Positions 7,492-15,656 of a DNA stretch of 64,000 bases are shown piece by piece (position 1 is the first letter of the stretch; each line of letters begins with the position of its first letter). Source of the stretch: Modestobacter sp. VKM Ac-2985 (lineage in GTDB: Bacteria; Actinomycetota; Actinomycetes; Mycobacteriales; Geodermatophilaceae); the NCBI RefSeq assembly GCF_026967925.1, contig NZ_JAPVBI010000003.1, forward strand, positions 871,070 through 935,069, read 5' to 3'. Below the pieces are notes generated by a model that searched no databases, was not told where the DNA came from, and was given only the letters and a program-made list of their open reading frames with translations. The position numbers and the translations under genes are program-made.

Positions 7492-8889
7492 TCAGCCGGG
7501 CGGGATGTTGTGGTTGACGTGGAAGAGGTTGCGGGGGTCGTAGCGCCGCTTGACCTCGACCAGCCGCTCGTACGTGGCCGGGCCGAAGACGGTGCGCGGG
7601 TCGACGGCCCGATGGCCGGCGGCCTCGCGACCCTGGAAGTTCAGGTACTGGCCGCCGGTGGCGAACTCGTCCATGTCCCCGGACAGTCCCCGGACGAAGG
7701 CGACCCGGTCGTCGTCGGCCGCGGCGTCGTCCCAGAAGCCGTAGACGTTGATCCAGAAGCGGGCCGAGCGGTTCGGGAAGGCCGTGGTGTCCTCGGGCAC
7801 CCGGCCGAAGGCGCCACCGAGGTGGTGGACGTCGAAGGCCGTGCCGACCCAGGTCTGCTCGCGGCCACGCCGGGTCAGGACGTCGATCACCTCGTCGTCG
7901 AGCCGGTCGAAGGAGGCGTTGCGCCAGTAGGCACGCACGCCCTTCGGGACCAGCCCGTCGAGGACCGACTGCCATTCCACCCATCGGTTGTCGCCGACCT
8001 GCTCGACGTCCGGTGGCGCGGCCTCGCGCAACCGGCCGACGACGGCTTCACCAGCTGCGCGATCGGGCGAGGCCCAGGCGAACCCGACGACCAGGAGCGG
8101 ATCGCTCCCCATCTCCATGGCCGGTGGTGGCGTCAGGGTCGTGGTGATCATGGTCATCTCGTCGGGCAGGTCCCGGGTCCACCGCTCCAACGCTGCCCAC
8201 GCCTCGGGCCAGCGGTCCTGGCCGTACACCAGGTTGCCGCTGAACACCTCCGGCCCGTGCCGGTGGGCCCGGAAGGTGAAGGCGGTGACGACGCCGAAGT
8301 TGCCACCGCCCCCGCGAAGACCCCAGAAGAGGTCGGCGTGCTCGTCGGGTCCCGCGGTCAGCCGCTCGCCGTCGGCGGTGACGACCTCGGCGGACAGCAG
8401 GTTGTCGGCGGTCAGCCCGTAGGGCCGGGTCAACCAGCCGACGCCGCCGCCGAGGGTGAGGCCGCCGACGCCGGTGGCGGACACCACGCCGAGCGGCACC
8501 GCCAGCCCGTACGGCTGGGTGGCGGCGTCCACGTCGGCCAGGGTCGCACCCCCCTCGACGCGGACCGTGGCGTTGTCCGGGTCGACCGTCACCCCGTTCA
8601 GGTCCCCCAGGTCGAGCACGATCCCGTCGTCGACGGTGCCGTTGCCGGCCACGTTGTGCCCGCCGGCCCGGATCGCCAGGTCGAGCCCGTGGTCCCGCGC
8701 CGCGGCGATCGTCGAGACGACGTCGTCGACATCGGCCGCACGGACCACGGCGGACGGACGCCGGTCGATCATCGCGTTCCAGACCGTGCGGGCCTCGTCG
8801 TACTCCGGGTCCCCCGGCGCGGTCACGGCGCCGTCCACCCGCCGGCGGAGCTGATCCAGTTGGTCCTGCACGAGGTGCGGAGCAGACAT
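7492..8889 (-). CDS. Berberine-bridge-type FAD-linked oxidase
   Basis: A 465-residue FAD-dependent oxidoreductase of the PCMH/BBE family. The FAD domain shows LAIRAGGHNVAGNGTVDDGIVLDL near 71-94, in which His78 is the expected covalent flavin attachment residue, and VGGLTLGGGVGWLTRPYGLTADN near 135. The cysteine of bicovalent family members is not seen in the usual place. A C-terminal BBE segment with the typical Y-x-N (QYLNFQG) and RRYDPRNLFHVNHNI closes the protein. Such enzymes oxidise alcohols, sugars or aromatic natural products with oxygen. AAGGAG precedes the ATG. It follows the methyltransferase gene and precedes the cupin on the same strand. Confidence 0.88.
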   Translation of the reverse strand: MSAPHLVQDQLDQLRRRVDGAVTAPGDPEYDEARTVWNAMIDRRPSAVVRAADVDDVVSTIAAARDHGLDLAIRAGGHNVAGNGTVDDGIVLDLGDLNGVTVDPDNATVRVEGGATLADVDAATQPYGLAVPLGVVSATGVGGLTLGGGVGWLTRPYGLTADNLLSAEVVTADGERLTAGPDEHADLFWGLRGGGGNFGVVTAFTFRAHRHGPEVFSGNLVYGQDRWPEAWAALERWTRDLPDEMTMITTTLTPPPAMEMGSDPLLVVGFAWASPDRAAGEAVVGRLREAAPPDVEQVGDNRWVEWQSVLDGLVPKGVRAYWRNASFDRLDDEVIDVLTRRGREQTWVGTAFDVHHLGGAFGRVPEDTTAFPNRSARFWINVYGFWDDAAADDDRVAFVRGLSGDMDEFATGGQYLNFQGREAAGHRAVDPRTVFGPATYERLVEVKRRYDPRNLFHVNHNIPPG

Positions 8890-8925
8890 GGTCGAGTTCT
8901 CCTTCGGTGTCGGTCGGAGCCCGGG

Positions 8926-9705
8926 TCAGCGCGTGGGCTTCCGCGCGAGGACGGAGACGCTGCGGACGCCGTAGGTGCCGCTGGCCGCGCGCGCCTGCTC
9001 GGACAGGAACTGGTAGTCGTTGGGCCGCACCTCCTCGACCTGCAGGCCGGCGCGCGCCATGGCGTCCCGGTAGTCCTGCTGCCTGGGCGCGCCGCCGATG
9101 CAGGAGGCCCACAGGTCGACGTCGGAGACGATCGCATCGGTGAGCGCGGTGTCGGTGACGATGTCGGCGATGGCCAGCCGGCCACCGGGCCGCAGCACCC
9201 GCACCACCTCGCGCAACACCCCGTCCTTGTCGGGGATCAGGTTGATCACCCCGTTGGAGATGACGACGTCGACGCTCGCGTCGTCGACCGGCAACTGCTC
9301 GATCCGCCCGGACCGGAACGTGACGTGCTCGAGGCCGTGCTGGGCGCGGAGCCGATCCGCCTTCTCCAGTTGCGCGTCGGTCATGTCGATCCCGACAACA
9401 CGTCCGGTCGGGCCGACCCACAGCGCGGCGAAGAAGGCGTCCATCCCCGATCCCGACCCGAGGTCCAGGACCGTGTCGCCCTCGCGCGGGTCGGCCAGGT
9501 CGAAGAACCAGCCCACGCCCGCGAAGGACTCGATGGCCTCGGCCGGGATGCGGTCGAGCTCGGCCGGCGGGTAGCCCAGCCGCTCGGCCAACGCCCGGCC
9601 GGTCTCGAAGTGGAACTCCTGCTGCGGCATCCGGGCCACTGCCCGGTACATCTCCTGCACCTTGGCGGTGAGCACGTCGGTGTCGATGGCGGTGGTGTGT
9701 GTCAT
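8926..9705 (-). CDS. Class I SAM-dependent methyltransferase (ArsM/UbiE-like)
   Basis: A 259-residue methyltransferase. The SAM site is VLDLGSGSGMDAFFAA near 79, followed by VVGIDMTDAQLEKA (acidic loop), the motif DVVISNGVINLIPDK near 147 and VLRPGGRLAIADIV near 172. The overall plan resembles ArsM-type arsenite methyltransferases, but the Cys normally found in the ISNCVINL block is Gly here, so arsenite is not the likely substrate. It sits among the oxidoreductases and probably methylates a pathway intermediate. A good ribosome binding site (GAGGGAG) precedes the ATG; a 15-base tandem repeat upstream duplicates that site. Confidence 0.85.
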   Translation of the reverse strand: MTHTTAIDTDVLTAKVQEMYRAVARMPQQEFHFETGRALAERLGYPPAELDRIPAEAIESFAGVGWFFDLADPREGDTVLDLGSGSGMDAFFAALWVGPTGRVVGIDMTDAQLEKADRLRAQHGLEHVTFRSGRIEQLPVDDASVDVVISNGVINLIPDKDGVLREVVRVLRPGGRLAIADIVTDTALTDAIVSDVDLWASCIGGAPRQQDYRDAMARAGLQVEEVRPNDYQFLSEQARAASGTYGVRSVSVLARKPTR

Positions 9706-9711
9706 GACGAT

Positions 9712-9741
9712 CTCCCTCTGGGCGGCCTCCCTCTGGGCGGC
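9712..9741. repeat. 15-base perfect tandem repeat carrying the ribosome binding site
   Basis: CTCCCTCTGGGCGGC occurs twice in a row (9712-9726 and 9727-9741). On the minus strand each copy contains GAGGGAG, so the methyltransferase mRNA has two Shine-Dalgarno sequences, the nearer one correctly spaced from the ATG at 9705. Confidence 0.8.
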
Positions 9742-9750
9742 GCGGCCCTG

Positions 9751-10314
9751 TCAGACGACCTCGAGCGTGGTCTCGACCGGCACCGCGTTGGCCAGCGAGT
9801 CGCGCACGGGTGAGGTGTCCTGGACGTACCGGCACAGCTCCTCGAGCTGTTCGGGGGTGGCGTTCGGGCTGCTGACGCGGCCGTGGGCCCGGATCACCGT
9901 GAGGCCCGGCCGGGGACCGTCCAGGCCGAGGAACGGCCGCACGTCGACGTCCCCCTCCACCTCGTAGTCCATCCGGGTGATCTCGATGCCGCGGGCCGCG
10001 GCGTTGGCCACGAAGCCCACCGCGTAGCAGAACCCGAGCGCCTGGAGCAGCAGCTCGACGGCGTTCGGTCCCCGGTTGGCACCCAGCAGCACGGGCGGCT
10101 CGTCACCGTGCAGGGTGAAGGCGGCCGCACGGCTGCGGTCCTCGCTGCCGCCCTGGCGGAACGCCTGGATCTCTCCCGTGTTGTACGTCCCTTCCTGCCA
10201 CCTGCTGCGGGCCCGGAACGTGAACGAACCCGAGCTCGGGTCCTCCTCGATGGCCGCGACGGTCTCGGTCAGCGCTTGGACGTCGATCCCGTTGGGGATC
10301 GTGGTGGTGGGCAC
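9751..10314 (-). CDS. OsmC family protein
   Basis: A 187-residue OsmC/Ohr-type protein, a family that reduces organic hydroperoxides through a reactive cysteine pair. Two cysteines are present in suitable context: GFCYAVGFVANAAARGIEI near 100 and EELCRYVQDTSPVRDSL near 160, so the peroxidase chemistry is plausible. The start is the GTG at 10314, preceded by AGGGAGGACACC; an ATG further upstream lacks a site. It is the first gene of the minus-strand run that also includes two flavin oxidases, which would generate peroxide, so a protective role inside the cluster is reasonable. Confidence 0.83.
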   Translation of the reverse strand: MPTTTIPNGIDVQALTETVAAIEEDPSSGSFTFRARSRWQEGTYNTGEIQAFRQGGSEDRSRAAAFTLHGDEPPVLLGANRGPNAVELLLQALGFCYAVGFVANAAARGIEITRMDYEVEGDVDVRPFLGLDGPRPGLTVIRAHGRVSSPNATPEQLEELCRYVQDTSPVRDSLANAVPVETTLEVV

Positions 10315-10451
10315 GGTGTCCTCCCTGGGGCTTCGTCCGGCGGCCCGGGATGGACCGCCTGCCACCAACGTAGGAAGGACGCCGGACGGTCACATCGGTG
10401 TCTGCACGGGTATCGGGCAGCCCACGCACGGGCCTCGGCGGCCTCGGGTAC

Positions 10452-13037
10452 CTAGACCAGATCGAGCTCGGCGCTGCGCGCGACCGCCTCCGCGCGGTTG
10501 GCCACCCCGAGCTTGGTGAAGATGCCGGCCACGTGGTGTTCGACGGTCCGCGGTGACAGGTGCAGCACGGCGGCGATGTCGGCGTTGCTCCGGCCCTCCC
10601 GCACCAGGGCCAGTACCTCGAGCTGGCGGTCGGTCAGGTGGGCGGGGTTGGTCCGGGTCGACGGGAGCGGCCCTCGCGGAACGGTCAGCCCGGCCTCCCG
10701 CATGCGGTGGCAGCCGCGTTCCTCCAGGGGGCGGGCTCCCAGCGTCCGGGCGATCTCGACGGACTCGGCCAGGGACTCCGCGGAGTCGGTCAACGAGAGC
10801 AGGAGGGCGCGGTCGTGCTGCCACCCCACGGCGCCGAACGCCTCGGCCGCCGCCTGCCAGTCCTGCTCCAGCATGGCGGCGTACGGCTCCGGAGCCGGCC
10901 CCTCGAAGTCGTGGGACGCGCCGCACACGGTGGCCCAGGCAGCCAGCCGGGCGCCCGCGGCACCGCAGCGCAACGGCTGCGGGCCGACTCTCCGGGAGAT
11001 GTCCTCCAGCCGGGGCACCGGCAGCGGGTCGCCGCAGGTGAGAGCCCGCTCGACCTGCAGCTCGAGCACCGGGACGATCCGCTTGAGCTCTCCGGTGCGG
11101 TCGGCGTCGACGGCCACGGCGGCCAACCGTGCGTCGGCGTTCTCGTCCCCCCGCCGGACCGCCCGCTCGGCGAGGACGGTGCGGGCGACGAGGCCGGCGA
11201 CCGTGCTCTCGGGAGCAGTCGTGCGGGTCACGATCTCCCGGGCCAGGACGGCGGCGTCCTCCGCGCCGCCCCGCCGCAGGACCAACCAGGCACGGACCGC
11301 CTCCAGGTAGCCGACCATCGTGTCGACCTCGTGCTCGCGGGCGTACGCCACGCCGTCCTCGAGATGGGCGAGCGCATCATCCGGTCGGACCCACAGCAGG
11401 CTGCAGAAGGCCAGAGCGGTGGAGGCCAGCAGGGCCTGCTGGTGCTGGCCTGTCGTGCGGGCGGCGTGCTGGGCGTCGTGGAGCAGGCCACTGTCGTCGG
11501 GGTCGAGCTGCATCCGCGTCGCCCCGACAGCGGCGAGCGCCCGGGCGCGGACGTCGCCGTCGTCGGCAGCCAGTTCCACCGCCCGCGCGCCCCAGCGGAG
11601 CGCGTCCTCCGTCCGGCTGGCCAGCATGGCCAGCTCCGCGCAGCCGACGTACCCGCGGGCTACCTCGGCGGAGCGCCCACTGCGGATCAGCGCCCGCAGC
11701 GCGGTGCACGCGTCGCGCCACGCCGACTCCCCGTCCCCGGCGAACCAGTGCAGCTGGGACCGCAGCCGTGTGCAGCGCACCGTCGCCTCGGCGTCGCCCA
11801 GCGCTCCGGCCAGGCCGATCGCCGCGTCGGCCGCCCCGATGGCCTCGGCACTGTGTCCGACCAGGTGCGCGGTCTCCGCCAGCTCCTCCCAGAGGCGGAC
11901 CCGCTCCGGAGGAGCGAACCGGTCGCTGTGGCCCGCCGCGCGGCGGAAGTGGGCCAGGGCCTCCCGATGGGACTCCAGTGCCCGGGCCTGTCGAGCTGCC
12001 GGCAGGGCCTGCTCGGCGACCACGTCCGGCACCCCGGCGGCCTCGGCATGGTGCACCAGCTCGGCCGGCTCGGCCCCGACGTCCTGCAGTGCCCGCAGGA
12101 GCGTCCGGTGCAGCTGCCGGCGGCGACCAGGCGGCACGCTGGACCGGACGGCGGCCCTGGTCAGCTCGTGCCGGAAGCGGACGTGCTCGGGGTCGCTGGT
12201 CAGCAGCTGTCGGCGCTCGGCCGGCTCCGCCGCGAGAGCCCAGTCGGGCTCGAGGACGTCGAGCAGTCGGGTGGGCATCCGGGACGGCACCATCGACACC
12301 AGCTCCAGCAGCTGGCGGGGGCGGTCGGGCAGTCGCGCGACGCGGCTCAGGACCGCATTGGCCAGCGAGGGAGGGGGTGGCCCGCCGCCTGATGCCAGGA
12401 GCTCGGCGACGAAGAAGGGGTTGCCCTTGCTGAGCGCGTAGATGCGGTCGGTGTCCGCACCCGCGAGGGCGGCCACCGCCGGACGGGACAGCGGCGTGAG
12501 GGCGATGGTGACCGTGGACGCCCGCTGCAGCGCGTCGATCGCCGACCACAGCGGATGACCGGGGTCCACCTCGCCCAGGCGGAGGGTCAGCACCAGCAGG
12601 ACCGGCACGTCGGCGAGCCGCCGCCCCAGCACGGTGAGGGCGTCGATGGTCGCCTGGTCGGCCCAGTGGACGTCTTCGACGACGAGCACGGTGGGCGCCC
12701 GCCCCCGACAGAGCTCGTCGAGCAGCATCCGGTGGACCGAGGCCACGCCCGTCGTGGGCTCGCGGCGCAGCAACTCGTCCAGGGCACGGGAGAGCTGGTC
12801 GGACAGGTCGCGGAAGGGCCCCAGCGGCCGAGGCGTGGCCAGGTCGTCGCACAGCCCCACGAGCATCCTGGCGTCGGTCCGGTGACGGTCGGCGAAGTAC
12901 GTCACCAGCGCCGTCTTCCCGATGCCGGCCTCGCCGGTCACCAGGACGACCGACCCGCGTCCCTCCGCCGCGGTGTGCAGTGCGGCCTCGAGCGCGTCCA
13001 GTGCTGCGCTGCGTTCCACGAGGTCGGGCATCTGCAC
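10452..13037 (-). CDS. Large ATP-binding LuxR-family regulator (LAL type)
   Basis: An 861-residue regulator. An N-terminal AAA/STAND ATPase has the Walker A motif GEAGIGKT at 35-42 and a Walker B block VLVVEDVHWADQATIDAL near 113; a long alpha-helical, TPR-like middle follows; the C-terminal 65 residues form a LuxR helix-turn-helix (LTDRQLEVLALVREGRSNADIA, then LSPRTVEHHVAGIFTKLGV). LAL proteins are ligand-responsive activators of catabolic or biosynthetic operons. It lies immediately upstream of the OsmC-to-monooxygenase run, on the same strand, with 137 bases between, and is the natural candidate to control it. Start GTG 13037 or ATG 13031; neither has a strong site. Confidence 0.88.
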   Translation of the reverse strand: MQMPDLVERSAALDALEAALHTAAEGRGSVVLVTGEAGIGKTALVTYFADRHRTDARMLVGLCDDLATPRPLGPFRDLSDQLSRALDELLRREPTTGVASVHRMLLDELCRGRAPTVLVVEDVHWADQATIDALTVLGRRLADVPVLLVLTLRLGEVDPGHPLWSAIDALQRASTVTIALTPLSRPAVAALAGADTDRIYALSKGNPFFVAELLASGGGPPPPSLANAVLSRVARLPDRPRQLLELVSMVPSRMPTRLLDVLEPDWALAAEPAERRQLLTSDPEHVRFRHELTRAAVRSSVPPGRRRQLHRTLLRALQDVGAEPAELVHHAEAAGVPDVVAEQALPAARQARALESHREALAHFRRAAGHSDRFAPPERVRLWEELAETAHLVGHSAEAIGAADAAIGLAGALGDAEATVRCTRLRSQLHWFAGDGESAWRDACTALRALIRSGRSAEVARGYVGCAELAMLASRTEDALRWGARAVELAADDGDVRARALAAVGATRMQLDPDDSGLLHDAQHAARTTGQHQQALLASTALAFCSLLWVRPDDALAHLEDGVAYAREHEVDTMVGYLEAVRAWLVLRRGGAEDAAVLAREIVTRTTAPESTVAGLVARTVLAERAVRRGDENADARLAAVAVDADRTGELKRIVPVLELQVERALTCGDPLPVPRLEDISRRVGPQPLRCGAAGARLAAWATVCGASHDFEGPAPEPYAAMLEQDWQAAAEAFGAVGWQHDRALLLSLTDSAESLAESVEIARTLGARPLEERGCHRMREAGLTVPRGPLPSTRTNPAHLTDRQLEVLALVREGRSNADIAAVLHLSPRTVEHHVAGIFTKLGVANRAEAVARSAELDLV

Positions 13038-13206
13038 ACCACCGGTCCCTGCCGCCCGGAACCGATCCGGGCCTTGCAGTCACCGTCGCGCGGTCCTGTG
13101 CTGGGTCCGCTGATTCCACGGTAGGTCGACCGGTCGGTGTCCGGCACCCCTCCGTCGGATCGGTCATCTGATCGTCAACAACGCATCGGACGGTGGATCG
13201 GGCGGG

Positions 13207-13527
13207 ATGGCGCCGAAGTCCTGGGCGATCGCCCACCCCGAGACCGCCGCCAAGCTGGTGTCGCCCCCGGGGCGGGGCTACATCGCGATCGTCCGCCCCG
13301 TTCTCCTGGGCATCAACGCCCTGGCCAACGAGCTCGTCGCGGCCAGCGGCGTGACGGCGGTCGACGTCGGAGCCACGATCGGTGACGTGCAGGACGCCTC
13401 GCTGCGCAGCGGCCACCTCCGCATGCCGTCGTCACCACCGACGGGCACGTGGTCGGCGTCCTGAGCGTCTCCGACATCCTGCGCCGCATCCTGCCCAGCG
13501 CAGGCCGGACACGGGCGCGGAGCTGAA
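13207..13527 (+). pseudogene. Remnant of a CNNM/CorC-type CBS-domain membrane protein
   Basis: The frame from 13207 reads MAPKSWAIAHPETAAKLV and then RPVLLGINALANELVAASGV, the end of a CNNM (DUF21) transmembrane domain. It jumps directly to ATIGDVQDASLRSGHLR, the start of a CBS domain, then slips frame near 13420, after which another frame carries the CBS end HAVVTTDGHVVGVLSVSDILRRIL and stops at 13527. The N-terminal half, the linker and the middle of the CBS pair are missing. So this is a gene broken by 5' truncation, internal deletion and a frameshift. The flanks 13038-13206 and 13528-13720 show no gene. Confidence 0.7.
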
Positions 13528-13720
13528 CCGAGCAGGTTCCCGGCGGGCAGCGGCACGACGGGATCGGGAGGTCCATGCATCGCGGTGCGGGTCGGCGGGC
13601 ACGTACCGGACGTGTCAGTCGCGACGTCCGTCTCCTGTCCGCCAGGCGGCGGCCTCGCGGCACCGAGTCGGGCCCGGGCGAGGACCGCGCGGGCCCGCCA
13701 CGAGGACGACAGGAGCCGAC

Positions 13721-14443
13721 ATGCGAGCCCCAGCTCTGGCGACCGCCGCGGTGATCGGCCTGACGGCGTGCGGCCGAGGACCGGACGGTGGCCAGTCCGC
13801 CGCTGACGAGGAGGGCACCGAGCAGCAGCCCGCTGCCACGAGCACGGCGGACCCGTTCGCGTCACCGCGGACCGGCGAAGACCGCGAGCCGGCCGGGCCG
13901 GCGCCGGAGCAGCCCGAGTGGTCCGGGCCTCCGGAGGACGAGATCGGCTCCGTGGCGGACATCGACCCCGTCGTGTTCGAGGGGGACGACGCCGTCGTCG
14001 CCGTGACCGCGATGACGGTCTACAGCACCGGCACGGAGATCGACGTCGTGGTCCGCACCCGCCCGGGTGCAGAGGAGGGGCTGTCCGGCGAGGACCCCAT
14101 GGGTGGGATGGGACAGCCGCCCTCGGACGAGACGGGCGGAGAGCCGCCGGACGACCTGCTGCGCATCGGCGTCGTCCAGCCCGACGGCGGGTCCGCCAGC
14201 ACGCTGGACGACTGGGCAGGTGCCGACGAGGAACCCACCGGCCCGTTGCTCACCCGGACGATGAGCCAGGGCAGCGACACCTCGTTCGAGTACGAGATGT
14301 GGCTGTGGCCGCTCCCCGACGCCGGCGGCGAGTCGCTGGAGGTCGCCGTCCAGTGGCCGGAGCGGGGCATCGACGAGCGCGAGGCGATCGACCCGGAACG
14401 CCTCGAGAGCGCTGCCCACGACGTCGTGCAGCTGTGGCGGTAG
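13721..14443 (+). CDS. Secreted lipoprotein of unknown function
   Basis: A 240-residue protein with a short signal peptide and lipobox (IGLTAC, Cys17), so it should be lipid-anchored outside the cell. A low-complexity acidic linker (about 18-75) leads to a folded part beginning SVADIDPVVFEGDDAVVAV; later come TSFEYEMWLWPLPDAGGESLEVAV and the C-terminal IDPERLESAAHDVVQLWR. No known domain was recognised. The ATG has AGGAG five bases upstream. Pieces of near relatives survive at 3091-3144 and 4530-4608, so this family has been copied and lost at least once nearby. The next gene, 25 bases downstream, encodes a membrane protein and is probably co-transcribed. Confidence 0.75.
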   Translation: MRAPALATAAVIGLTACGRGPDGGQSAADEEGTEQQPAATSTADPFASPRTGEDREPAGPAPEQPEWSGPPEDEIGSVADIDPVVFEGDDAVVAVTAMTVYSTGTEIDVVVRTRPGAEEGLSGEDPMGGMGQPPSDETGGEPPDDLLRIGVVQPDGGSASTLDDWAGADEEPTGPLLTRTMSQGSDTSFEYEMWLWPLPDAGGESLEVAVQWPERGIDEREAIDPERLESAAHDVVQLWR

Positions 14444-14468
14444 GGGTCGGTCGAGGAGGCGATCCGGC

Positions 14469-14843
14469 ATGTCTGCGGAGCTGCAGCCGGTTCGAGCGGT
14501 CGTGGCCACGGTCCTGGGCGGCCTGGTCGGTGGTCTGGGCCTGGCCGCCCTGGTCGGCCACGGGGCCCAGGCGCTGGCGGAGCCGGGGGCGGGAGGGGGC
14601 CTGGAAGCCCTGCTCTACGCCTTCGTCGGGTTCGTGGTCGGTGCGACGCTGGGCGCGGCCGGAGCCCTGGCCTGGGCCTTCCGCGGGGAGCGGACCCGCG
14701 GACGTGGCGTGACGGTCCTGACCGTCCTCGCGGGCGGTCTGTTCTGGGCCGTCGCCTGGTGGCTGGAACCGGTGCTGATCTGGGCCGGCATCGTCGTGCT
14801 GCCGGCGGCCGCGCTGGTGGGGCGCGCGATCGCCACCCGCTAG
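14469..14843 (+). CDS. Small four-helix membrane protein
   Basis: A 124-residue integral membrane protein with about four hydrophobic segments (roughly 9-30, 45-68, 78-96 and 100-118) separated by short Gly- or Arg-rich loops. No family was recognised. GAGGAGG lies about nine bases before the ATG. It follows the lipoprotein gene at 25 bases and may act with it. Confidence 0.7.
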   Translation: MSAELQPVRAVVATVLGGLVGGLGLAALVGHGAQALAEPGAGGGLEALLYAFVGFVVGATLGAAGALAWAFRGERTRGRGVTVLTVLAGGLFWAVAWWLEPVLIWAGIVVLPAAALVGRAIATR

Positions 14844-14988
14844 CTCTCGGTCGCGAGGAGACCTGCCGAGCTGGGGACGACGTGGAGAGCCGTTCCCGCC
14901 CGTCGCGACCACCCGCAGCCTCAGCTGCCCGGCGCTCCTCGCTGCCGTCGACGACTCCGAGCGCCGGCAGCGCGGCCGGCGCGACTCG

Positions 14989-15594
14989 TCAGGCTCGCCG
15001 CAGGCGGTACCAGCGCGGCGCGGTGCGCTTGAGCGGGCCGGGCATCCCGGTCACGTCGGCGGGCTCCTCGTCCGTGAGGGTCCAGCCGGGGAAGGCCGTC
15101 TCGACGTCGCCCCGCCCGGCGCCGCGTGGCAGGAGCGGACGCCGTCCGGGCCGGAAGGCCAGCAGCAGCAGCGTCGCGTCGCGGGAGGCGGCGGCGGTCA
15201 CCCCCTCCCCCATCGCCGTCCGCTGGCCGTCCGTCAAGCCGTGGAAGCACCCGACGTCGAGGAAGAAGGCGACCTCGCCCACCTCGTCCAGGCGGAGGTC
15301 GGTGACGTCGCCCTCGAGGAACCTGACGTCCAGGCCGATCTCCGCAGCCGTGGCCCGGGCATGCCGGACCGCGGCACCCACCGCATCGATCCCGGTCACG
15401 CGCCACCCCCGCCGGGCGAGCTGGAGAGAGTGGGCCCCGGTCCCGCAGCCGAGGTCCAGCGCCGGCCCGTACGGCGGGGTCCGCTCCGCCTCCTCGCGGT
15501 GCACCAGCGCGGCGAACTGAGCTGCGGCGCCCCGTCCCGCGCGTTCCCAGGGGGTGATGCCGAGGCGGTAGGCGAGGGCGTATCCGGTGCTCAT
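14989..15594 (-). CDS. Class I SAM-dependent methyltransferase
   Basis: A 201-residue methyltransferase. ALDLGCGTGAHSLQLARRGW near 45 is the SAM-binding loop, followed by VTGIDAVGAAVRHARA with the ribose-binding Asp and by VAFFLDVGCFHGL near 108. The C-terminus MPGPLKRTAPRWYRLRR is typical of small-molecule or thiopurine-type enzymes of unknown substrate. GAGAGG precedes the ATG. It is divergent from a TetR gene, with a perfect inverted repeat between them, so it is probably the repressor's main target. Confidence 0.8.
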   Translation of the reverse strand: MSTGYALAYRLGITPWERAGRGAAAQFAALVHREEAERTPPYGPALDLGCGTGAHSLQLARRGWRVTGIDAVGAAVRHARATAAEIGLDVRFLEGDVTDLRLDEVGEVAFFLDVGCFHGLTDGQRTAMGEGVTAAASRDATLLLLAFRPGRRPLLPRGAGRGDVETAFPGWTLTDEEPADVTGMPGPLKRTAPRWYRLRRA

Positions 15595-15615
15595 GCGGCA
15601 CCTCTCATCAGTTCG

Positions 15616-15634
15616 GTCCTAGTTGGACTAGGAC
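15616..15634. promoter_or_regulatory. Probable TetR operator
   Basis: GTCCTAG-ttgga-CTAGGAC is a perfect seven-base inverted repeat with a five-base spacer, placed between the divergent methyltransferase (start 15594) and TetR (start 15657) genes. It covers TTGGAC, a possible -35 element of the TetR promoter, whose -10 would be TAGCGT at 15644-15649. The position is typical of an autoregulated TetR divergon. Confidence 0.7.
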
Positions 15635-15656
15635 GAATACGGGTAGCGTGCTCGCC

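Noticed and set aside
8926-9705. Arsenite methyltransferase (ArsM)
   Set aside because: Overall plan is similar, but a conserved cysteine of the ArsM pattern is replaced by glycine and no arsenic genes are nearby.
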